33,677 nt of DNA from Akkermansiaceae bacterium UBA2381 (GTDB taxonomy: Bacteria; Verrucomicrobiota; Verrucomicrobiia; Verrucomicrobiales; DEV007). Positions 1 through 7,867 of the stretch are shown piece after piece (position 1 is the first letter of the stretch; the number at the start of each line of letters is the position of its first letter). The translations under genes were made by a program, and so were the position numbers. Below the pieces are notes generated by a model, which was not told where the DNA came from, ran no database searches, and saw only the letters and a program-made list of their open reading frames with translations. The stretch spans positions 1 to 33,677 of the forward strand of contig DDSV01000020.1 of assembly GCA_002344215.1 (NCBI GenBank), in the 5' to 3' direction.

Positions 1-1
1 G

Positions 2-1843
2 ATCTTGCACTGGACCCACGCAGGGCCCGACTGGCTCACGATCGCTGCCTTCGCCGCTGCCACACTCGCTGGAGGTGCCCTGGTCTTCCCCGCCGCCTTG
101 GGTGCCTTGCGAAAATTCCGGCTCGATATCAACGTCCTCATGACCGTCGCCGTCACCGGCGCGTGGATCATCGGAGAGTATGCCGAAGCCGCCAGTGTCG
201 TCTTTCTCTTTGCCCTCTCGGAACTACTCGAATCCTGGGCGGCGGGACGCGCCCGACGGGCTGTCGATGCCTTGCTGAAGCTCTCGCCACCAACCGCCCT
301 CGTCCGCTTGCCTGATGGATCCGAGAAGGAAACTCCCGTCGAGGAGGTCGCAGTCGGGACTGAAATCCTGATCAAAAGCGGCAGTCGCATCCCCCTCGAT
401 GGCGAAGTCATGTCGGGAAGTTCCAGCGTCAATCAGGCCCCCATCACCGGGGAGTCCTTGCCCGTGGAGAAACAGGCCGGTGACACGGTTTACGCGGGCA
501 CGGTGAATGGCGAGGGCTCGCTCGTCGTCCGGGTTTCAAAACCAGCCGCCGGCTCGACCTTGGCTCGCATCATCCAGCTCGTGGGAGAGGCCGAGGAAAA
601 CAAACCGCCGACCCAGCGTTTTGTGGACCGGTTCGCTGCGATCTATACTCCTGCGGTTTTTGTCCTCGCGATCCTCGTGGCGCTCGTCCCCCCGCTACTG
701 TTCGGACAACCGTGGCTCTTCTGGATCTACCGGTCACTCGTCTTGCTGGTCATCGCCTGTCCCTGCGCTCTCGTCATCGCAACACCTGTCAGCATTGTCT
801 CCGGCCTCACCGCCCTCGCTCGTCGTGGAGTCCTTGTGAAGGGCGGGGTCCATCTCGAGTCAGTTGGAAAACTCCGTGCGCTCGCCGTCGACAAGACCGG
901 CACCATCACCCAAGGAACCCCGAAGGTTGTCGGGATCGTCTCACAGTCCGCCCTCTCCGAGGATGAAATTCTCGCCAGGGCCGCCGCCATCAACAGTCAT
1001 TCCGAACACCCCATTGCCATCGCCATCACCGAGGCGGCCCGGACGAAGGGCCTGACGATTCCGCCCATCGAGAACTACGTTTCCATCACCGGGCGCGGCG
1101 CCACGGCGACGATAGCCGGTCATCCGCATTTTATCGGAAACCACAAACTGACGCATGAGACCGGTCTCTGCGGTCCCGAGATCGAAGGCGTTCTTTCCTC
1201 CATCGAGGAAAAGGGGCAGTCCCTCGCCGTTATTGGCCACCAACCGCACGATGGATGTGACGGTGAGATCCTCGGCATCATCGCCATCGCCGACACACTG
1301 AGGCCCGAGGTGGTCGAGGCGCTCCGCCAGATTCACGCTGCCGGAATCGAGGAGGTCATCATGCTCAGCGGTGACAACCAGAGGACCGCCACCACCATCG
1401 CCAAACAAGCGGGGATCGATGAGGCTTTCGGAGATCTCCTACCGGAGCAAAAGGTCGATCACATCCGTCGTCTCGTGGAAGAGTATCGTCACGTCGGAAT
1501 GATCGGTGACGGAGTGAATGACGCGCCCGCCCTTGCCATCGCCACGGTTGGTTTTGCGATGGGTGCCATCGGCAGTGACACGGCCATCGAGACTGCCGAC
1601 ATCGCCTTGATGAAGGACGATCTGCGCAAGGTCGCCGAAACGGTCCGCATTGGGAGACGCACCGTCCGCATTATTCAGTTCAACGTGGCCTTTGCCCTCT
1701 CCATCAAAGCGCTGTTCCTCACCCTCGCCTTCCTGGATATGGCAGGACTCTGGCTCGCCATTCTCGCGGACACCGGAGCGACCCTGCTGGTGATCTTGAA
1801 TTCTCTCCGTCTGCTTGGAGGAGTGACTCAGGACGAGGCGTGA
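2..1843 (+). CDS. Zn/Cd-type heavy-metal P1B ATPase (5' partial)
   Basis: This is the C-terminal majority of a metal-exporting P-type ATPase in the inner membrane. The frame is open to the window edge, so the N-terminal metal-binding domain and first helices lie outside; the TTG at 5 is probably internal. Counting from that TTG, I see the actuator TGES near residue 148, the membrane CPC motif at 252-254, the phosphorylated Asp of DKTGT at 296 and the hinge GDGVND near 501. The last two helices carry a conserved Lys (568) and the ADTG Asp (589). This Lys/Asp pair is the known signature of the P1B-2 group (ZntA/CadA), which exports Zn(II), Cd(II) and Pb(II). The Cu-type remnant at 3029-3739 lacks this pair. 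Family is certain; exact metal preference is inferred. Confidence 0.95.
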   Translation: MLHWTHAGPDWLTIAAFAAATLAGGALVFPAALGALRKFRLDINVLMTVAVTGAWIIGEYAEAASVVFLFALSELLESWAAGRARRAVDALLKLSPPTALVRLPDGSEKETPVEEVAVGTEILIKSGSRIPLDGEVMSGSSSVNQAPITGESLPVEKQAGDTVYAGTVNGEGSLVVRVSKPAAGSTLARIIQLVGEAEENKPPTQRFVDRFAAIYTPAVFVLAILVALVPPLLFGQPWLFWIYRSLVLLVIACPCALVIATPVSIVSGLTALARRGVLVKGGVHLESVGKLRALAVDKTGTITQGTPKVVGIVSQSALSEDEILARAAAINSHSEHPIAIAITEAARTKGLTIPPIENYVSITGRGATATIAGHPHFIGNHKLTHETGLCGPEIEGVLSSIEEKGQSLAVIGHQPHDGCDGEILGIIAIADTLRPEVVEALRQIHAAGIEEVIMLSGDNQRTATTIAKQAGIDEAFGDLLPEQKVDHIRRLVEEYRHVGMIGDGVNDAPALAIATVGFAMGAIGSDTAIETADIALMKDDLRKVAETVRIGRRTVRIIQFNVAFALSIKALFLTLAFLDMAGLWLAILADTGATLLVILNSLRLLGGVTQDEA

Positions 1844-1973
1844 TGGCCGTTGCCTCTTGGTTTTTTATTGTGGGCGGGATCGACATCCCAGCTAAAGAAA
1901 ACCCACCCCTGCATGCAGGCGAGTTTTCCCGGACCTGACATCATTCACGCCTTCGGATCGATCCACCACCGAT

Positions 1974-2921
1974 TCAAAGTGCGGCAAACTGCGCTGTGGT
2001 AAAGAACAGGGCGGAGACTCGCTCGTTCGAAACGCGTTTCGCCACACTTTCGATGCCACTTGCCAGGAGTTGATACCAACGCACGGGATGGTTTTCCTCG
2101 CCGGGTTCGGTGGGTCGGTTTCGCTCCCATCCGATCTCGAAGCCGGTCCCGCGGAGGATCGCGGGGTAGTTGTGCGAAAAGGCGAACTCGTGGCCGTAGG
2201 GTAGCGAGCTGGGCTCGCCGACGAGGTCGTGATCATCAGCAATCGACTCCGTCACTGCGACCATACAAGGGGAACACGATTCGCGCAGTTCGGCGAAGAG
2301 GTTGCGAAGTTCGTCCTCGAGAAGGTATTCAAACACGCCGCCGTTGGTGACAAGGATGGTCCGGGGCGCGGGATTCGCCCGCAGCCAGCCGAGGAGGTCT
2401 CCCGCGTGGAAATGGAGCCTCGTGGAATCCCGGTGCCGTTCCCGGCACTTCTCGATTTCACGTTCGTTAAGATCGACGCCGTGGAGGGTTGCGATCCCCG
2501 GCAGTTCGCGGGAGAGCCATTCGAGGACGCGACCATCTCCGGAGCCGACTTCGACAAGGCGTATCGGACCCTCGCCGAGCCGATGAAGGACGTCAGCGAG
2601 ATGTCGGGCGATGACGGAATGGTGACGGAGGAAGAGATCCTCGAAGCGATGGGCGAACCCGTCGTAGAACTCGACCGAGGTGGCCGAGGACCAGTAGTGG
2701 GTGAAATAGCGCCGCAGGGTCTCGTGGTCCCGTCGTTCCACCGCATTGAGAAGATGTGCGTTGCGAATGAGTTTTCCCGCCGACCCCCATTCGGGGTCGA
2801 AGGGTTTTTCATCAACTTGCTTCGCGAGAGCGGGGCGAAGGACCTTGAGGAGATTTCCGACCATCGCCTTGACGCGTCGGTTGAGGGGAAGGTCAGAAGC
2901 GGAGCGGTAGGCGTTCATCAA
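1974..2921 (-). CDS. Class I SAM-dependent methyltransferase
   Basis: This 315-residue soluble protein has a Rossmann-type methyltransferase fold. Motif I, VEVGSGDG, lies at residues 123-130. The acidic residue ending strand 2 (GVD) is at 150, an AGDL segment is near 174, and a strand-4 motif (ILVTNGG) is near 189. The N-terminal 100 residues are helical and basic. The substrate is not recognisable. Two Met codons open the frame and either could be used; no Shine-Dalgarno sequence is seen. It lies downstream of, and on the same strand as, the Cu-ATPase remnant, and converges with the Zn/Cd ATPase. No link to metal handling is evident from its sequence. Confidence 0.8.
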   Translation of the reverse strand: MMNAYRSASDLPLNRRVKAMVGNLLKVLRPALAKQVDEKPFDPEWGSAGKLIRNAHLLNAVERRDHETLRRYFTHYWSSATSVEFYDGFAHRFEDLFLRHHSVIARHLADVLHRLGEGPIRLVEVGSGDGRVLEWLSRELPGIATLHGVDLNEREIEKCRERHRDSTRLHFHAGDLLGWLRANPAPRTILVTNGGVFEYLLEDELRNLFAELRESCSPCMVAVTESIADDHDLVGEPSSLPYGHEFAFSHNYPAILRGTGFEIGWERNRPTEPGEENHPVRWYQLLASGIESVAKRVSNERVSALFFTTAQFAAL

Positions 2922-3007
2922 AACGAAGTGGCAGGCAAATTAATAGTGTGTGGAATCGAGAGCATTGAAAGTTTAGGGAAGGCGGTCAACATACGAATTG
3001 AGGTAAG

Positions 3008-3027
3008 CGGGAAGTCTCGCATTCCCG
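3008..3027 (-). terminator. Small hairpin after the ATPase remnant
   Basis: CGGGAA at 3008-3013 pairs with TTCCCG at 3022-3027 across an 8-base loop, two bases past the stop of the ATPase fragment on the minus strand. It has no T-tract, so termination is only a possibility. Confidence 0.3.
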
Positions 3028-3028
3028 A

Positions 3029-3739
3029 TCAACTACGGTTCTCAAGCCGGATGTGCCGCAAGCGCAGCGCATTGGCGATGACCGAGACCGAGGAGAGCGA
3101 CATCGCTGCCCCCGCGATCATCGGGCTTAGAAGCGTTCCAGTGAACGGGTAGAGAATGCCCGCCGCGACGGGAATGCCGAGTGCGTTGTAGACGAAAGCG
3201 AAGAAGAGATTCTGGCGGATGTTGCGCATCACCGCCCGACTGATCTCCACTGCGCGGCCGATCCCGGCGAGATCACCCTTCACGAGGGTGATACCGGCAC
3301 TCTCAATGGCCACGTCCGTGCCCGTTCCCATGGCGATGCCGACGTGTGCCTCCGCCAGTGCCGGAGCGTCGTTGATCCCATCCCCCGCCATGGCGACGAT
3401 CCGTCCCTGGCTCTTCAGCTCCCGGACGAGGAGGATCTTGTCCTCCGGGCTGAGTCCTGCCCGGACCTCGTCAATCCCGAGAGTTCGCCCGACCGCTTCG
3501 GCGGTTCGCCGGTTGTCACCTGTCGCCATGATCACGCGGATACCCCGATGGTGAAGGGATGCGATGGCGGCGGCGGTTGATTCTTTGATCGGATCGGAGA
3601 TGCCCAGAAGTCCCAAGGCACGGTCTCCATCGGCGACCCAGACCACCGTTTGAGCCAACCCCTCGAGGCGCACCGCCTCCGATGTGAGCTCGTCCGGTAT
3701 GGTGAGCGAGTGCGTAGGCGATAACGTCTCCGTGGAGAT
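3029..3739 (-). pseudogene. Truncated Cu(I)-type P1B ATPase, C-terminal remnant
   Basis: The frame encodes only the end of a copper P-type ATPase: part of the nucleotide-binding domain (the stretch around TVVWVADGDRALGLLGISDPIK), the GDN and GDGINDAPALA hinge motifs, and the last two membrane helices. Those helices carry the YN and MSLSS residues typical of P1B-1 Cu(I) exporters. Recognisable ATPase sequence starts abruptly at about 3690-3710, and reading further upstream meets a stop at 3740-3742. The metal-binding domains, the first six helices, CPC and DKTGT are all missing and do not appear in the other upstream frames. A start at the GTG at 3673 would give 214 residues with no transport ability. 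I read it as a deletion or recombination product bordering a foreign-looking stretch. Confidence 0.85.
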
Positions 3740-3896
3740 TTACAAGGGCAGCCAGGGAATTGGCAAATGGCGAGGGATGGTGGTTTCCTGCGACTTCTCC
3801 AATGCGGGGGACTCTGAGGCCGGAATCGGGACGCTGAATCAGTCAATCACAGACGCTGCTTCAACTGAGCCGTGGGAACTCTTCGAATGGCAGGAA

Positions 3897-4517
3897 ATGG
3901 TGGTGAAATGGCCGGCGATTATTCTGATTCCTCTTGTGAGAGGCAGGGTTCTGACGCCCGTTATCTACCGCATCGATACAGCGACCCTGCTGATGAAAAC
4001 GGCCCGCGGCGATTCGGATTCTCCGATCATTGTTCCGGACGAAATCGCGATTGGCGACTTGGCGGAGGTGGGACTGCAATCTTGGAAGCACCCCGTTCTT
4101 GATTCGCTTCGAGAGCTTCGAGGAGGTTTTTGGGGGCTGAATTTCGTTCTCGGCACCTACCTTGAGCTGCTGGATTACTCGTGCGAACAGCACTTGAACA
4201 CCGAAGCCCTCAGCATCGGCCGTCGTGTGTTCCGGGAGTCCATGGAGCAAATCGGTCAAAATATTGCGCCCGTGTTTGATCGGCTCGACGGAGACCTCAA
4301 ATCCATTGACCCGGACTTTGCGGAAGAGAAAATGGATCAATTTGACCGAATCCGAAATTCCTGGGTGCCCCTCACCAGCGAGAGCATTTTCGAAGGGCAG
4401 GCAAAGCCTGAAAGGGTGAGAACAGAGATCGAAAATCGGTTTCTCACGTTGGCCGAATCGACGCAGGAACTCGAAGCGCTCTACTTTGAGGTCTCCGATC
4501 GGATAATCCGCACTTGA
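3897..4517 (+). CDS. Hypothetical protein
   Basis: I do not recognise this protein. The open frame runs back to 3684, but its first part is antisense to the ATPase remnant and looks non-coding. I therefore prefer the ATG at 3897, preceded closely by AGGA, giving about 206 residues. A short hydrophobic stretch is followed by an acidic, mostly helical protein rich in Glu, Leu and Arg (segments such as RIRNSW and ENRFLTLAES). It has no signal peptide, clear membrane helix or catalytic motif. It sits alone between the truncated ATPase and ssrA, with somewhat lower GC than its neighbours, which fits acquired DNA. The start is uncertain; a longer product from 3684 or 3777 is possible. Confidence 0.5.
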   Translation: MVVKWPAIILIPLVRGRVLTPVIYRIDTATLLMKTARGDSDSPIIVPDEIAIGDLAEVGLQSWKHPVLDSLRELRGGFWGLNFVLGTYLELLDYSCEQHLNTEALSIGRRVFRESMEQIGQNIAPVFDRLDGDLKSIDPDFAEEKMDQFDRIRNSWVPLTSESIFEGQAKPERVRTEIENRFLTLAESTQELEALYFEVSDRIIRT

Positions 4518-4915
4518 AAGAAGCGCCTCATCAGGTCAGTCCGACGAACGCGGCGAGTGTCTCCCTCTGTGGGAAGAGGCAATGCAGCACTGTTTCCCTT
4601 CCTCATGGAAGAAGCTGGCAAGCTGGGTGGGAGGCGGTCTGCGGGAAATTCTAATCAGTGAGGAAGATTTCCACGAAGCCCATCATACCTGCATCAACGA
4701 CCTGCTCTCGTCCAAGCTGATTTCGCAGGAAGCTCTCCACATCGCAGGGAACGGATGCTGGTAGATCTCATCGAACCCCTCAAGGCGGCCGCCGTACGAT
4801 AACGCGTGGTCACTAGGAATCTATTCTCGAGTCCGAGTTCTCCAGCAGTCTTTGTTGTAACTCTCGTTGTAACAGAGTCCGATTTAAATTCGTAACTCGT
4901 TGATAATGAAATAGC
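4518..4915. other. Gene-poor stretch between unknown ORF and ssrA 3' end
   Basis: I see no convincing gene here. A 60-codon frame at 4582-4764 (+) and a short overlapping frame ending near 4801 both lack homology I can name; they may be debris of a lost gene. GTTGTAAC occurs twice, 15 bases apart, at 4854-4861 and 4866-4873, about 45-60 bases from the end of ssrA. That is the kind of place where integrase arm sites occur, but no integrase gene is present. No T-tract terminator for ssrA is obvious. Confidence 0.45.
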
Positions 4916-5270
4916 TGGAGGTGAGGGGAGTTGAACCCCTGTCCTAAAAGCCGTCTAACCCAACTTCTACATGCATAGTCGGTCCTTTAATCTAGGAGCG
5001 GCGGCTTCGATCGACAGAATCCGTTCACTCCGATTGCCCTGTAACCTCTCGTCTCAACCGCCGGACACCCGCGGCGAGACCAGTCTACTAAATGGCGCGA
5101 CTTAACTCAGCAGACATCGGCCAAGTCGCGTGGCCGCTCAATTAGGCAGCCAGAGCAAGTTCAGGTTCGTTATTTGCATTTGTTTTTTGAACGGCTTTTT
5201 ACGAGGCCAACCGATCAACCTCGACACGCAGCTGGATCTTCAAACTTTCAGTCGAAACCAGTACACCCCC
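4916..5270 (-). ncRNA. ssrA: tmRNA (transfer-messenger RNA)
   Basis: This RNA rescues stalled ribosomes: it is charged with alanine and encodes a degradation tag. On the minus strand the 5' end GGGGGTG (5270-5264) pairs over seven bases with the 3' end CACCTCC (4923-4917), including the G3-U pair used by alanyl-tRNA synthetase. The discriminator A is at 4916. CCA is not encoded and must be added after transcription. The T-arm TTCAACT loop flanked by AGGGG/CCCCT is intact, and the 5' side has the typical CTGGTTTCGAC segment. The tag frame starts at the GCA resume codon (5177-5175) and reads ANNEPELALAA, then TAA at 5144-5142. The 355-base length is normal. The flanking protein frames that cross it are shadows. 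Confidence 0.97.
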
Positions 5271-5356
5271 ATCTAAATGGAGACTTTCCAAGCTTTAAAA
5301 TATGGCCGCTATCGGAAAACGCAACCGGAGGTTCCGGCGCCAACCGGGAACGGCGG

Positions 5357-6520
5357 TCAAAAGAGCAATCCGTCAGTTGGCTCGGAGGTGGACTCGATTT
5401 TTTCAATCTGAAGAAGAGGAATAGTCTCCCCGTTCTCATTGGCGTAATGGAGTTTGCCGTAGAGCTTATACCATCCCATTTCCGTGTACTGCGGCGGTGC
5501 CTTGCCGAAATCAACGGGAATGGAGAGAGGTCGGGCATCGGCCGCACAACACTCGATAAAGAGCCGGAAGGCCTTGAGACGCGTTTTGTTGGGATTGTTC
5601 AGGGTCTCTTCCATGAGCTGGGCGGTCGTCTCGACGGGGATACCCTCCATCACTTCCATCAGCTCCTTGTCGCCCGCCGTGTAGAAAATCTGCGGCACAT
5701 CAAGAAGGAATTCTCCCTTGTCGTTCTGGGGGACCATTTTCTTGAGATCCTCGATCGTGAAGGTTCCCCAGGCTTCGGCGGCACCGGTTTCGGCCGCATC
5801 CTTTTTCGGTTCGGGCGGAGTATCGGCGGTGTTCGCCCCCGAGGCGGCGATTCCCTCGCTGGTGTAGGGATTGTCGGTGGCTCCTACCGCGGGAAGGTCC
5901 GCCGGTTCGGACGACTGATCCCGGGCGATGCGCATCTGCATCATCTGACGCTCAATCTTGCCCCACTTCGCGAGGTAATCACTGCTGAACTTATCCTTCG
6001 AGTAGCCCGTGGCGACCAGAAGCGGTAGGAGGAGAATAAGCAGGGAAAAGGCGACACCCGAGGGAGTGTCCTCATGTTCGTGATGAACGGCGTGCACATG
6101 GCCGTCCTCTTTATCATGATCGTGTCCGCAGTCGTGTCCATGGAGATGGTGTCCATGTTCACTCTCATGCGAGTGGGTGTGGTCGTGATCGTGCCCGTGA
6201 TCATGATCACACGCGTGGCCCTCATGATGAGTGTGCCCATGGTCACACTCATGCGAGTGAACATGTCCATGATCATGCTCCTCCTCATGCCCGCAGCAGC
6301 CGCCGTCGGAATGATCATGCCCGCATCCGTCCGCCGCTCGGTTCCGGTTGATGAAGTTGAAGGCACCGAGAAGAATCATGCCTATCCCTGAGATTAGCGC
6401 GTAGATCCGGAAGTCAGGATCGAGGTATTTTTCAATCCGCCCGCTCCCGTAGAAATAGAGGAACAAGCCACCCCAGGTGAAGAGGGTGAGAATGGCGAGG
6501 ATCTGGAGAAACTTTTTCAT
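5357..6520 (-). CDS. His-rich TIGR03943/DUF1980 (YcgQ-like) membrane protein
   Basis: This 387-residue protein is the usual partner of the YcgR-type permease encoded just upstream (33-base gap). Two N-terminal membrane helices (about residues 5-25 and 38-57) lead into a region at about 66-151 packed with His, Asp, Gly and Cys: by my count about 32 His and 6 Cys. A third helix (about 155-175) follows, then a soluble domain ending with the family's conserved Cys-Cys motif (FIECCAADARP) and a GW.KLYGKL stretch. Family proteins usually have a much shorter linker; the long one here is likely a metal-binding loop (Zn, Co, Ni or Cu). The pair is often grouped with Zn-responsive genes, but I see no clear Zur site. 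Metal transport is inferred. Confidence 0.85.
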   Translation of the reverse strand: MKKFLQILAILTLFTWGGLFLYFYGSGRIEKYLDPDFRIYALISGIGMILLGAFNFINRNRAADGCGHDHSDGGCCGHEEEHDHGHVHSHECDHGHTHHEGHACDHDHGHDHDHTHSHESEHGHHLHGHDCGHDHDKEDGHVHAVHHEHEDTPSGVAFSLLILLLPLLVATGYSKDKFSSDYLAKWGKIERQMMQMRIARDQSSEPADLPAVGATDNPYTSEGIAASGANTADTPPEPKKDAAETGAAEAWGTFTIEDLKKMVPQNDKGEFLLDVPQIFYTAGDKELMEVMEGIPVETTAQLMEETLNNPNKTRLKAFRLFIECCAADARPLSIPVDFGKAPPQYTEMGWYKLYGKLHYANENGETIPLLQIEKIESTSEPTDGLLF

Positions 6521-6553
6521 GACCGGAAGGAGGGACAGGGTTTCAACGATTGG

Positions 6554-7528
6554 TTAGAGACGGATCCAGAGGTAGCTGAGGATGCCGATGACAAAAAACA
6601 GGGCAATCGCCAGGGTCACCACGAAGCGTGATTTGAAGACCGAGAGATACATGAAGACGAGCTTAACATCCATCATGGGGCCGAAGACCAGGAAGGCCAG
6701 CTTCGCCGACTGAGGGACGGGGAAGTTCGCGGCGATAAAGGCATCGGAAGTGCTGCAGAGGCTCAGGACAAACGCGAGCACCATCATCAGGCCGATCCCG
6801 GTGACTTCATTCTGATTGAAAAGAAGGATGAGATCTTCGGTGACGTAGGCTTTGAAGACCGAGGTGATGGCCACCCCGATCGTGAAATACATCGCGGTCT
6901 CAATGAAGTCCCGCATCGTCGTGCGCATGGCGAGGACAAGGCGGTCCGGTCCGGGAGTGTCAGTAACGGGAGTTGCGCCCTCGTCATCGCCGGATGTCCC
7001 CCCATCGAGGTGTCGTGGCACGACGCCGGGTTTCAGAATGGAGTGAGTCCGGAATCTGAGAACCACAAGTCCCACCGCGACGGTGACAAGGAATGCAATC
7101 GCAAGACGGCTCGAGGTCATAAAGAGCGGTCCGTAAGCGACGGCCGCTTCGGTTTCACGCAATGAGAACTGACCGACTGAAGTCGAAAAGGCCTTCATCG
7201 TGCTCACCACCACGATGGGATTGATGATGGGAGCCGATAGCATGTAGGTGATGGCACAGGAGACAGGCAAGCCTTTGCGGATAAGCCGCCGGATCACCGG
7301 AACGATGGCACATTCACAGACCGGAAAGATCGCCCCGAGAAGTCCGCTCAGAAAAACGGCCAGGACTTTGTTTTTGGGAAGCCAGCGATCAATCAGCCCG
7401 GGAGGAAGGTAGGCATCTATGAAGCCGGAAATCAGGGTTCCCAGGAGAATGAAGGGCGCTCCCTCGAGAATAATACTGAGGAAGAGAAGACAAAAATCGG
7501 AGAAGGGCGTGAGACTGGCAGAATCCAT
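6554..7528 (-). CDS. Permease, DUF318/ArsP_1 (YcgR-like) family
   Basis: A 324-residue polytopic protein of the predicted permease family (PF03773). It starts with a helix and the sequence EGAPFILLGTLISGF, followed by the conserved FPVCECAIVPV loop and a SAPIINPIV motif, both typical of this family. About eight membrane helices are visible in two halves, separated by a hydrophilic loop near residues 165-195. The C-terminal half repeats the pattern around STSDAFIAANF and PMMDVKL. It is first in a two-gene unit with the His-rich TIGR03943 protein, which suggests a shared transport complex. The substrate is unknown; relatives have been tied to arsenic organics or divalent metals. No Shine-Dalgarno sequence precedes the ATG. 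Confidence 0.9.
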   Translation of the reverse strand: MDSASLTPFSDFCLLFLSIILEGAPFILLGTLISGFIDAYLPPGLIDRWLPKNKVLAVFLSGLLGAIFPVCECAIVPVIRRLIRKGLPVSCAITYMLSAPIINPIVVVSTMKAFSTSVGQFSLRETEAAVAYGPLFMTSSRLAIAFLVTVAVGLVVLRFRTHSILKPGVVPRHLDGGTSGDDEGATPVTDTPGPDRLVLAMRTTMRDFIETAMYFTIGVAITSVFKAYVTEDLILLFNQNEVTGIGLMMVLAFVLSLCSTSDAFIAANFPVPQSAKLAFLVFGPMMDVKLVFMYLSVFKSRFVVTLAIALFFVIGILSYLWIRL

Positions 7529-7832
7529 TCCGGGGGAGGGTTGAAACGATGGAAGTTAAGGCACTGTGAGGACAATGCGCAAACGCGGAAATGCGGCAAC
7601 CGGAGCCGGGTTGACCTCGTCCCGAACTCCCTTCGAAAATCAGATTTCAGAGTCCGGAAGGCAAGCGGGAGCACGCCTCGTGCTCCCTTCCCGGCCAATT
7701 GAGGCAGGCGGAGCGACCGCCCTACAGAATGGGAGGATCGCGCCGGACGGGAGAAAACAGGCGGGGATCAGCTCGTAGCGATCTGAATATGAATCACTCG
7801 CAAAGAAAATGAAAAATAACGCAAAAATAACT
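7529..7832. other. Intergenic region between permease and ssb
   Basis: This divergent spacer carries no gene. It contains two GC-rich palindromes (listed separately) and then becomes AT-rich from about 7780 toward ssb. It must hold the permease promoter on the minus strand, but I could not pick a convincing -35/-10 pair or a Zur-type palindrome there. Confidence 0.5.
7667..7721. repeat. Paired intergenic palindromes (REP-like)
   Basis: GGGAGCACG at 7667-7675 pairs perfectly with CGTGCTCCC at 7679-7687 around a CCT loop. A second hairpin follows, GGCGG at 7707-7711 with CCGCC at 7717-7721 around AGCGA. Two GC hairpins joined by a short linker in a non-coding spacer resemble the REP/MITE-like intergenic palindromes common in PVC genomes. 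Copy number in the genome cannot be seen here. Confidence 0.5.
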
Positions 7833-7860
7833 TGTTCTTCTGAACAGTTTATTCTTAAAT
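7832..7860 (+). promoter_or_regulatory. Putative ssb promoter
   Basis: TTGTTC (7832-7837), a 17-base spacer and TTAAAT (7855-7860) make a plausible sigma-70 promoter. The -10 lies only seven bases before the ATG, and no Shine-Dalgarno sequence is present, so the transcript could be leaderless or nearly so. The -35 overlaps the LexA-like box. Confidence 0.45.
7833..7846 (+). promoter_or_regulatory. LexA-like operator upstream of ssb
   Basis: TGTTC (7833-7837), four bases, then GAACA (7842-7846) form a perfect inverted repeat 21 bases before the ssb start. This is the form I recall being reported for LexA of Verrucomicrobia. It overlaps the best -35 candidate, so LexA binding would block RNA polymerase and DNA damage would induce ssb. 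Confidence 0.75.
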
Positions 7861-7867
7861 TGTTCAC

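Noticed and set aside
1908..1919. 12-base palindrome CCTGCATGCAGG between convergent genes
   Set aside because: Self-complementary without a loop, so it makes a poor hairpin; such palindromes arise by chance.
2229..3152. 307-codon plus-strand frame
   Set aside because: Antisense to the methyltransferase, whose motif I is intact on the minus strand.
4582..4764. Small 60-codon gene
   Set aside because: Neither composition nor motifs support coding, no ribosome binding site, and it lies in apparent debris. Kept only as a note in the gene-poor stretch.
5174..6028. 284-codon plus-strand frame
   Set aside because: It runs across the tmRNA 5' end and antisense to the TIGR03943 gene; no family features.
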